The notes beneath the pieces are model-generated. The model did not search any database, had not been told where the DNA came from, and saw nothing but the letters and a program-made list of their open reading frames with translations. From DASXMX01 sp036794395 (GTDB taxonomy: Bacteria > Planctomycetota > Phycisphaerae > Tepidisphaerales > Tepidisphaeraceae): a stretch of 5,288 bases of DNA. Position numbers and translations under genes: made by a program. Below, piece by piece: positions 1-5,013 of the stretch. Numbering within the stretch: the first letter of the stretch is position 1; every line of letters begins with the position of its first letter. The stretch is from NCBI GenBank assembly GCA_036794395.1, contig DAIRGS010000416.1, forward strand, positions 1 through 5,288, read 5' to 3'.

Positions 1-19
1 GGTGGGAGCTGTGCATGAA

Positions 20-51
20 GGGGAGGGTGGTGGGTGAAATGGGGGAGGGGG
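20..51 (+). other. G-run tract with quadruplex-forming pattern
   Basis: Five runs of three to five G lie at 20-23, 25-27, 32-34, 41-45 and 47-51, separated by 1, 4, 6 and 1 bases. Taking four consecutive runs, this satisfies the usual G3+N1-7 quadruplex pattern on the + strand. The sequence shows only the pattern. Folding and any role are inference, and general G-richness of the flank could produce it by chance. Confidence 0.45.
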
Positions 52-321
52 TCGCGTAGGATGGGGTGGGTTGGCGGGGCTTTGCAAATTATTGGCGGCC
101 GATTCTTGGGCGGAAACGGCAGAGCAGGTGCATTCGGCGGTCGCGGGTTTTTGGGGCGCTGGCGGTTGTCGCGGCCGGCAGAATTGAACTCTCGCTGTTG
201 TACCCCGTTATGGCTCTGCCTGGTTGCATAAGTTGCATCCCGTGTTTCGTTCGCGACAATCTGAGCGCGGGCGGCAGAAGCCCGGCCCGGCTTGTGGCGC
301 AATTTTTGCGGGATTGGCGTA

Positions 322-328
322 GAAGGAG
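322..328 (+). promoter_or_regulatory. Strong ribosome binding site for the first ORF
   Basis: GAAGGAG sits six bases before the ATG at 335. It is a near-ideal Shine-Dalgarno match and is the main reason to believe that the small ORF at 335 is really translated and starts there. Confidence 0.75.
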
Positions 329-334
329 CCTTCG

Positions 335-721
335 ATGAACGTCGAGACCGTGGAACCGATCACGGCTACCGAGCCGCCACGTGACGTTGAACACCTCTTG
401 AAGCAAAAGTACGCAATCTGGCAGGGAGGGGTGGAGAGTGGTAAGGTCTACGAAGAAAAACAAGCGTTGCCGCGATATCTGGACTGGCAGGCGCGAATCA
501 TTGACCAGATCGCCTTCATAATCGCCACCGTCGGGGGAGCGAGAACATTGCTCACCGGAGCGGGCGCAGGGCGTGGGTCAGCCCGTGGGGGAGAGGGTAA
601 TTCCGGCCCCAAAGAAGGGGACAGTCGCGATGGCCAGCGAGGTAAAGCTGAGATTTCTTCGGGACGTATTGCATCGATTTCCCGCCGCGCGCCGATTCAC
701 CGAAAGCCAGTCCCTTTATGA
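335..721 (+). CDS. Uncharacterised small ORF, 3' end uncertain
   Basis: I do not recognise this protein. The start is well supported by GAAGGAG six bases upstream. Residues 1-66 look like real protein: an acidic N-terminus, then a Lys/Tyr/Trp-containing helical stretch ending in a hydrophobic segment (IDQIAFIIATV). From about residue 67 the translation becomes Gly/Arg/Ser-rich and looks like an out-of-frame reading. It also overlaps the next gene by 92 bases, far more than the other junctions in this operon. A G5 run at 533-537 lies where the character changes. One extra G there would give an 88-residue protein ending at the TAA at 598-600, a natural 29 bases before the next ATG. One G fewer would fuse it to the nuclease gene, giving about 410 residues. 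A glycine-rich LLTGAGAGRGS at residues 72-82 is reminiscent of a P-loop but lacks GK(S/T). The real stop is therefore unknown. Confidence 0.5.
   Translation: MNVETVEPITATEPPRDVEHLLKQKYAIWQGGVESGKVYEEKQALPRYLDWQARIIDQIAFIIATVGGARTLLTGAGAGRGSARGGEGNSGPKEGDSRDGQRGKAEISSGRIASISRRAPIHRKPVPL
613..620 (+). promoter_or_regulatory. Ribosome binding site deciding the nuclease start
   Basis: AGAAGGGG ends nine bases before the ATG at 630. The same frame is open upstream, with a GTG at 573, but that GTG has no comparable purine-rich site. This supports the ATG at 630 as the start and shortens the longest possible protein by 19 residues. Confidence 0.6.
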
Positions 722-1568
722 TTTAGGCTCCGACCAAGGCCGCGTATACATTCGCTATTCAAAGCAGCATCCGGGGAAGCGAATGTTCTACGGCTTGCGA
801 AGAATAGACCTTCAGCAACTTGAAGGCCACAATTCGCTTATCTGTTTTCTGTGGGATGACCAGCACGAACCTCTGCTGGTCCCGTATGACGACTTCGAGG
901 ATGTATTTCAATCTGTTAATCCCGCGGATGATGGACAATACAAAGTGCAAGTCTATGTGCAAGAAGAGGGCATTGAACTCTATATTGCAAATGCGGGTCG
1001 GTTTAATGCAGAGAGCTACGTCGGTTGGAATGAAGTAAGCGATCGCGTTAGCGCGGAAGGCGCTGCCGCGGGTCGGAATCTAACGCACTCCCAAGTGCAA
1101 ACTCTCATAGGCTCGATCGGTTTCAGCAAGGGCAATGACATCTGGATTCCGAGCAATGACCGGGGACGGCTTGATCGAACCCTTGCGAACGACATGGTGT
1201 GCCACGAAGGCCTGCCGACTTTGCCTGAGGCAATCTCGAACGTTCTGTGTGAGGTTGACGTGATCTGGATTAGGCGCGGCTCCGGAGAAATCGCAGCCCT
1301 CTTCGAGGTGGAGCATTCAACTCCCGTTTATTCAGGTCTGCTGCGCTTTAATGATTTTCGATTGGCCGTGCCGACGATGCGCCCACGGTTCACCATCGTA
1401 TCAAACGATACTCGTCGCTCTCTATTTGTGCGCCAAGTAAACCGCCCAACGTTCAAGGCAAGCGGCCTCGTTGACGTATGTACGTTCCTCGAGTACGCCA
1501 ACGTCTACGAATGGTGGAAGCGTTTGTCGGGTAAAAGAGACTCGCTCGAAAGCGCAATTATTCAGTAG
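630..1568 (+). CDS. Putative PD-(D/E)XK-type nuclease, defence-like
   Basis: A 312-residue protein in two parts. Residues 1-135 form an aromatic-rich N-terminal region of unknown function (VYIRYSK at 39-45, FYGLRRIDL at 53-61, FLWD at 73-76, ELYIANAGRF at 116-125). The C-terminal part, roughly 175-300, has the layout of a restriction-endonuclease-like core: acidic residue D210 at the end of a strand (EVDVIW), then a beta hairpin and strand with FEVEHS at 225-230, then a helix (SGLLRFNDF, 235-243) and a strand (RFTIVSND, 253-260). This resembles the D...(D/E)xK pattern, but the Lys position is Glu228, followed by His229, so activity is not assured. There is no methyltransferase motif. It precedes the helicase half by 47 bases on the same strand and is probably co-transcribed with it. 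The nuclease assignment is inferred from the motif layout; I cannot name a family. Confidence 0.8.
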   Translation: MASEVKLRFLRDVLHRFPAARRFTESQSLYDLGSDQGRVYIRYSKQHPGKRMFYGLRRIDLQQLEGHNSLICFLWDDQHEPLLVPYDDFEDVFQSVNPADDGQYKVQVYVQEEGIELYIANAGRFNAESYVGWNEVSDRVSAEGAAAGRNLTHSQVQTLIGSIGFSKGNDIWIPSNDRGRLDRTLANDMVCHEGLPTLPEAISNVLCEVDVIWIRRGSGEIAALFEVEHSTPVYSGLLRFNDFRLAVPTMRPRFTIVSNDTRRSLFVRQVNRPTFKASGLVDVCTFLEYANVYEWWKRLSGKRDSLESAIIQ

Positions 1569-1605
1569 CAATAAATCTGCTTGTTGCCATCTGTTGGCAA
1601 AACGT

Positions 1606-1610
1606 GGGGA
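1606..1610 (+). promoter_or_regulatory. Ribosome binding site for the helicase-half ORF
   Basis: GGGGA lies five bases before the ATG at 1616. It matters because this ORF encodes only the second half of a helicase. A dedicated RBS suggests that the half is expressed as its own protein, although G-rich tracts are common here and the match is moderate. An in-frame GTG at 1604 is the alternative start and would add four residues. Confidence 0.45.
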
Positions 1611-1615
1611 ATACT

Positions 1616-2476
1616 ATGAACAATCGTCCACTTCCTCATCGACTGGTTCAGGTGCCATTTAATCCGTTGCAGAACAATCTTCACGACTTGATGCGAGAAG
1701 AAACTGCGCGCGCGATGACTCAGCATCCTTGGAGGAATCCATTTGCGACGACGAAGGCCCTACATCGAGCTATCATGGACCTGTTACGGGTCACTTCAAA
1801 TCCTGCTTTGCTTGCGCAATACACGTCATTTTCTCACGACGCCTTGTTGGGCGAGGTTCTCGCCGAAGGCCCGGCGCCCAAGGTACAATATGCATGCGTG
1901 CGAGCAAGGCGGCTGGCAAAGCAGGGCGAGAAAGTCCTGATCTGGACGAACTTTCGACAGAATATCGAGAGTATTGCCGACCAGCTTCGAGACCTGGGCG
2001 CCGTTTACGTTAATGCGCGGATCAGCGCCGATGCTGACGACGATGGAACGCGGGAAGGTCGGATCCGCCAGTTCCGGTACGATCCGAATTGCTTTGTGAT
2101 GGTGGCCAATCCAGCGGCGGCCGCCGAGGGGATAAGCCTTCATAAAGTCTGTCATCATGCGATTTACGTGGATCGTACTTATAACGCGGCGCATTACCTT
2201 CAATCGGAGGACCGGATCCACCGGCTCGGTCTTTTGCCGAACGAATCACCGACTGTCGAGATCCTGCAATGTTCGGGAAGCATTGATGAAAGTGTGCAGG
2301 TTCGCCTGGAGGCGAAGGTGGCCGCGATGGCGGTTGCGCTTAACGATCCGTCGCTTTCGATCGGCGCCAGCCAGTACGTTCCTTTCGATATTGATGACGA
2401 TCCGGAAAGCGATTCTGACCTATTGGACGAAGACGACGTCCGTAGCATCTTGAGCTGGCTGCGGGGTGGGGGATGA
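1616..2476 (+). CDS. Helicase C-terminal (RecA2) half, SNF2-like
   Basis: A 286-residue protein that matches only the second half of an SF2/SNF2-type DNA helicase. Residues 4-30 (LPHRLVQVPFNPLQ onward) resemble the linker that follows motif III. Residues 47-67 (LLRVTSNPALL) resemble the inter-domain helices of SNF2 proteins. Motif IV is KVLIWTNF at 106-113, motif V is VANPAAAAEGISL at 163-175, and motif VI is QSEDRIHRLG at 196-205, with the arginines expected to contact ATP in a complete enzyme. The C-terminus is acidic (DIDDDPESDSDLLDEDD). The first RecA domain is absent: neither this protein nor any other in the window shows a Walker A or DEAH box. On its own it should not be an ATP-driven motor. 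It could be one subunit of a split helicase, a DNA- or protein-binding remnant, or the 3' part of a deleted gene. Its last bases overlap the next gene. Confidence 0.9.
   Translation: MNNRPLPHRLVQVPFNPLQNNLHDLMREETARAMTQHPWRNPFATTKALHRAIMDLLRVTSNPALLAQYTSFSHDALLGEVLAEGPAPKVQYACVRARRLAKQGEKVLIWTNFRQNIESIADQLRDLGAVYVNARISADADDDGTREGRIRQFRYDPNCFVMVANPAAAAEGISLHKVCHHAIYVDRTYNAAHYLQSEDRIHRLGLLPNESPTVEILQCSGSIDESVQVRLEAKVAAMAVALNDPSLSIGASQYVPFDIDDDPESDSDLLDEDDVRSILSWLRGGG
2463..2476 (+). promoter_or_regulatory. ATGA overlap and G-rich RBS, translational coupling
   Basis: The helicase-half stop (TGA, 2474-2476) and the next start (ATG, 2473-2475) share bases as ATGA, preceded by GGGGTGGGGG at 2463-2472. 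This arrangement usually couples translation of the two genes and suggests that their products are made together. There is no classical AGGAG, so re-initiation by terminating ribosomes is likely the main route. Confidence 0.7.
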
Positions 2477-3336
2477 TAGTCTCGGCTGGCCAGCTCCATT
2501 CTTCTGCCCGGTTGCTGGAGTTGATCTCGTCGACGATGGCGGGGGCGGTTGACTTCGCGTTGGCGAACCCGGTTGTCCTGGTTTGTCCCGTCGAGGAAGT
2601 TATAAACCTCTGTACTCGATGTGGCTGGGTCGAGATTGATGCGGCCGGGAATCTCCGGCCGTCAATGCGTGGCGATGCACTTCGGGCTCTCTCGGATTAT
2701 CAGGAACGGCTTCGACTCCAATTGCGTGATGTCGTTACGACATTGCAGCCGGCGTGGGGAAAGGTGCTGATGCACGGACGCAGGGAGGTCGCGCGCTTCG
2801 CACCACCCGACGTGAGTCAGTGCTTCAAGGAGGCCGGTTTGATGTCCGGGGAGATTACGGACGCCATTGTCCAGTGGTGGGACGAGTTGGGTGGCTTGGC
2901 GCGAGGTTTCAGAAGTGCGGGAGCCATGGCGGTTGGGCGGAAAGGCGAGAGGTTGACGCTCGCATATGAGACGCAGCGGACGGGAAGCGAGGCCATCTGG
3001 CAATCAATAGAGACATCGTTCAGCGGTTATGACGTCCTTTCCGTGGTGTCGGATGTGGATGCGACGCCAATGCAAGTGGAGGTGAAGGCATCGGAGCTGC
3101 GGCTCAAGGACGCATTCGCCCATATTTCGGCAAACGAGTGGGAGTCGGCGCAGAGCGCCCGTGCGCATCAGTTTCATTTGTGGCACGTGGGTTCCCCGCC
3201 GCAGTTGGCGGTGGTGGATGTTGGGCAAATGAGTGGTCATATCCCCAGCGATCAGGGCGATGGAAGATGGGAGTCCGTAAGGGTGCCGTATCGCGCCTTT
3301 ATTGGCCACTTCAAGCGCGTTGATGCCAGTGGGTAA
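2473..3336 (+). CDS. DUF3883 (NO VEIN C-terminal) domain protein
   Basis: A 287-residue protein. The C-terminal part, about 150-260, has the hallmarks of DUF3883, the domain at the C-terminus of plant protein NO VEIN and of many bacterial defence-island proteins: GRKGE at 155-159, LAYE at 163-166, GYDVLSV at 185-191, then VEVKAS at 202-207 and ISANEWESA at 218-226. D187, E203 and K205 reproduce the PD-(D/E)XK nuclease signature, so it may cut or bind nucleic acid. The N-terminal region is mostly helical and looks like tandem winged-helix modules: CGWVEIDAAGNLRPS at 50-64 reads as a wing, and a second unit covers about 105-145 with IVQWWDELGGLAR at 132-144. Its start overlaps the helicase-half stop, which points to a shared complex. 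No residue is obviously missing. Family assignment is strong; the function in this operon is inferred. Confidence 0.92.
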   Translation: MIVSAGQLHSSARLLELISSTMAGAVDFALANPVVLVCPVEEVINLCTRCGWVEIDAAGNLRPSMRGDALRALSDYQERLRLQLRDVVTTLQPAWGKVLMHGRREVARFAPPDVSQCFKEAGLMSGEITDAIVQWWDELGGLARGFRSAGAMAVGRKGERLTLAYETQRTGSEAIWQSIETSFSGYDVLSVVSDVDATPMQVEVKASELRLKDAFAHISANEWESAQSARAHQFHLWHVGSPPQLAVVDVGQMSGHIPSDQGDGRWESVRVPYRAFIGHFKRVDASG

Positions 3337-3433
3337 GGTTGTCGGCATTGTTGTCGAAGTGGCGTTGCCGTGTTTTTGAATTGTGGTGCGGGATGGAGAG
3401 ATCGAAGTTTCGGGACAACGAGGTAAACCCGAC

Positions 3434-3439
3434 GGAGGG
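3434..3439 (+). promoter_or_regulatory. Ribosome binding site deciding the clamp-like start
   Basis: GGAGGG ends seven bases before the ATG at 3447. In-frame alternatives upstream, an ATG at 3393 and a TTG at 3339, lack such a site and would add unlikely N-terminal residues. Confidence 0.75.
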
Positions 3440-3446
3440 CAAACGC

Positions 3447-3878
3447 ATGTTTTTCGTTGTGGATAAGGCGAGGTTGCAGCGGCTCATAGCGCTGACCCGG
3501 GACGATCGGAGTCCAGGAGAGCAGGGCAAGGCTGGGCCGTTCTATCGCATCGAAGCCGGAGATGGACGGCTGCGCCTGACTGGCCGTCAGGTGGAAGCCG
3601 AATTTCCTGCGACGGTGTACGAAGACGGTGTGTTGTTCCTGCGTGTGACCCTGTTCCGCCGAGCGCTGCAACTTCTGCCGGCCACGGAGCAGATCGCGAT
3701 ACAGGTGCGAGAAGACGGTCTGCACGTCGGCGACGTGACGATGCCGCTGGACAATAACGACATGCTGCTTTACCTCGACCCAGCGCGTGCGCCGAAACGT
3801 CACCCCGAGGAAGTTGCCGACGATGATCCGCCGGCGCCAAAGCCGCCGGCACAGGGGACGCTGTTTCCGGGCGAGTGA
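3447..3878 (+). CDS. Single-domain beta-clamp-like protein, QGTLF tail
   Basis: A 143-residue protein whose residues 1-110 resemble one domain of the DNA polymerase III beta sliding clamp (DnaN): an opening helix (DKARLQRLIALT, 6-17), then LRLTGRQVEAEFPA at 42-55, comparable to the clamp's L-T-G-x-D-L-E strand. A second helix follows (LFRRALQLLP, 69-78), then IAIQVREDGLHVG at 83-95. A clamp protomer has three such domains and about 370 residues, so this is far too short to close a ring alone. Residues 111-135 are a charged, proline-rich linker. The tail Q136-G-T-L-F140 fits the QxxLF clamp-binding motif used by polymerases and repair proteins. It lies 110 bases after the DUF3883 gene and 102 before dinD. 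The fold call comes from pattern resemblance and needs a structure or profile check. It could instead be an unrelated beta-rich protein that carries a clamp-docking tail. Confidence 0.72.
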   Translation: MFFVVDKARLQRLIALTRDDRSPGEQGKAGPFYRIEAGDGRLRLTGRQVEAEFPATVYEDGVLFLRVTLFRRALQLLPATEQIAIQVREDGLHVGDVTMPLDNNDMLLYLDPARAPKRHPEEVADDDPPAPKPPAQGTLFPGE

Positions 3879-3914
3879 AGAAATGGCATTTATTCGGCGA
3901 GACGTCAGGGAAGT

Positions 3915-3944
3915 TTGCCAGCATTCCTCAAACGGGGGTAGGAT
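3915..3944 (+). promoter_or_regulatory. Candidate sigma-70-type promoter for dinD
   Basis: TTGCCA (3915-3920) and TAGGAT (3939-3944) are separated by 18 bases and match the -35 and -10 consensus at five and four of six positions. Transcription would begin near 3950, leaving a short leader that contains the dinD ribosome site. I looked for LexA-type operators (CTGT-N8-ACAG, GAAC-N4-GTTC) in the gap and found none, so damage induction is not supported by sequence. Confidence 0.4.
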
Positions 3945-3965
3945 CATGGGACGGCGGGGAACAAC

Positions 3966-3973
3966 GGGAGGAG
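3966..3973 (+). promoter_or_regulatory. Strong ribosome binding site for dinD
   Basis: GGGAGGAG lies seven bases before the ATG at 3981, an almost ideal Shine-Dalgarno match that fixes the dinD start. Confidence 0.75.
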
Positions 3974-3980
3974 CAGTGTC

Positions 3981-4838
3981 ATGAAACGAGAAACAATCGA
4001 TCAACTGTGCGGCGAATTTGAGCGGCTGGTCCACGTCGAGCAGGAGACGGGCCTGGAGTTCTGGCTGGCGCGCGAGCTTCAAGGGGTGTTGGGGTATGAC
4101 AAGTGGGAGAATTTTTCGAAGGTTGTCGATAAGGCCCGGCTCGCCTGCAAAAACGCTGGTTTTGAGCCGCAGGATCATTTTCTTGAAGCCAGGAAAATGA
4201 TCGGGCTGGGCAAGGGCGGTCAGCGCGAGATCGCCGATTACATGCTGACGCGCTACGCCTGCTATCTGATCGCACAGAATGGCGATCCGTCTAAAGAGCC
4301 GATCGCGTTCGCCCAGACGTATTTCGCCGTCCAGACCCGCCGCGCAGAGCTGATCGAAAAGCGATTGATCGACATTGAGCGCGTGCAGGCCCGGAAAAGG
4401 CTGACGCTTTCAGAGAAGGAACTATCGGGTCTTATTTACCAACGAACGCGAAGCGAGAAGAGCTTCGGCATCATCCGCAGCAAGGGCGATGAAGCGCTGT
4501 TCGGCGGGCGGACAACCCAGCAAATGAAAGACCGGCTGCGCGTACCGGAAAGCCGTCCACTCGCGGATTTCCTTCCCACCATCACGATCAAGGCAAAGGA
4601 TTTCGCCAACGAAATCACGAACTTCAACGTTCGCAGGGACGATTTGAAAAGCGAGTTCCAGATCACGCATGAACACGTCAAGAACAACAAGGATGTGCGA
4701 AAAGTTCTTACGGACCGCCACATCGTGCCCGAGCAGCTGCCGGCGGCCGAGGACTGCAAGAAGATTGAGAGACGTTTGACCAGCGAGGAGAAGAAGCTGC
4801 AGAAGGAGAACAAGACGTTACCCGAGGATCGCGAATGA
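3981..4838 (+). CDS. dinD: DinD family protein (damage-inducible protein D)
   Basis: A 285-residue homologue of DinD, close to the E. coli length of about 274. The N-terminal half has the family's BRO-N-like core: LEFWLARELQGVLGY at 25-39, KARLACKNAG at 51-60, DHFLEA at 65-70, and the very characteristic LTRYACYLIAQNGDP at 89-103 followed by QTYFAVQTRRAEL at 112-124. The middle carries the family's G-x-x-x-L-F/Y-GG segment (GDEALFGG). The C-terminal 30 residues are Lys/Glu-rich and probably helical. In E. coli, dinD is an SOS gene and its product interferes with RecA activities; BRO-related domains are also common in phage proteins. Here it follows the clamp-like gene by 102 bases, with its own candidate promoter, and closes the island. 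No truncation is visible. Whether it is damage-regulated here is unknown. Confidence 0.93.
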   Translation: MKRETIDQLCGEFERLVHVEQETGLEFWLARELQGVLGYDKWENFSKVVDKARLACKNAGFEPQDHFLEARKMIGLGKGGQREIADYMLTRYACYLIAQNGDPSKEPIAFAQTYFAVQTRRAELIEKRLIDIERVQARKRLTLSEKELSGLIYQRTRSEKSFGIIRSKGDEALFGGRTTQQMKDRLRVPESRPLADFLPTITIKAKDFANEITNFNVRRDDLKSEFQITHEHVKNNKDVRKVLTDRHIVPEQLPAAEDCKKIERRLTSEEKKLQKENKTLPEDRE

Positions 4839-5009
4839 TCCCACGGCTTGTCCGAAGACCAGCGCCGCTCAGGCAACAAGGGCCGTGACGGCTTTGAACT
4901 CTGGCTCATCCAGACCCTCCTCAAAGACTTCGGCAAAGACGCCGCCGCTCAGATCTCCGTCGCCTTCCACGGGCCGGCGAAGGGGTCGGGAGTCTTTGAT
5001 CATGATTAA
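4839..5009 (+). pseudogene. In-frame open stretch after dinD stop, possible relic
   Basis: Directly after the dinD TGA, the same frame stays open for 56 codons to a TAA at 5007-5009. It reads as plausible protein (GRDGFELWLIQTLLKDFGKD) with a strong preference for C in third positions, unlike dinD. There is no start codon with an RBS, and DinD proteins normally end before this point, so read-through is unlikely. It looks more like the tail of a gene cut off when the island was inserted. I do not recognise the family. The opposite strand has an exactly antiphase 44-codon ORF (5003 down to 4869) with a weak RBS, so the coding strand is not certain. Confidence 0.3.
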
Positions 5010-5013
5010 AGAC
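4992..5013. repeat. 22-base near-perfect palindrome
   Basis: GTCTTT and AAAGAC frame a central ATCATGAT, with one G/T mismatch pair. As RNA it would form a nine-pair stem (one G-U) with a CATG loop. It spans the TAA that ends the post-dinD open stretch. There is no T-run after it on either side that would make a standard intrinsic terminator, so an operator, a terminator variant or chance are all open. Confidence 0.5.

Larger units (their letters stand above)
1..334. other. Left intergenic region, no convincing gene
   Basis: I see no credible gene here. The open frames crossing it translate to Gly/Arg-rich or otherwise biased peptides with no recognisable family and no good ribosome binding site. 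The first 60 or so bases are strongly G-rich on the + strand. The sequence then becomes mixed, and the last 70 bases hold two small inverted repeats: AAGCC/GGCTT at 278-282 and 289-293, and CGCAA/TTGCG at 298-302 and 306-310. Both lie just before the RBS of the first gene, so this region probably carries the operon's promoter and leader, but I cannot place the promoter with confidence. Confidence 0.6.

Noticed and set aside
158..205. tRNA-like 3' end (minus-strand GAGTTCAATTC) as an integration site
   Set aside because: The T-arm stem does not pair (two of five positions clash), and I could not build an acceptor, D or anticodon arm around it.
184..260. Promoter candidates TTGAAC...TTATGG and TTGCAT-16-GACAAT before the first gene
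   Set aside because: Each has only three or four of six matches in at least one box, so neither is better than chance in 330 bases.
89..463. Minus-strand 124-residue ORF over the first gene
   Set aside because: No RBS or recognisable family, biased composition, and it is antisense to a better-supported start.
542..590. LLTGAGAGRGS in the first ORF as the missing Walker A of the helicase
   Set aside because: It lacks the GK(S/T) signature, lies in the part of the ORF where the reading frame is doubtful, and is followed by no motif Ia, II or III.
3339..3446. Promoter for the clamp-like gene in the 110-base gap
   Set aside because: Boxes such as TTGTCG and TTGAAT can be found, but only with poor spacing (19 bases) or weak matches.
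3452..4155. Shared VVDKARL peptide in the clamp-like protein and DinD, suggesting duplication
   Set aside because: The similarity is about seven residues, and in DinD it lies in a helix that is ordinary for the family. Nothing around it matches.
4869..5003. Minus-strand 44-residue ORF with weak RBS, antiphase to the post-dinD stretch
   Set aside because: It is too short to support alone, and the + frame has a more protein-like composition. I kept it only as an alternative reading.
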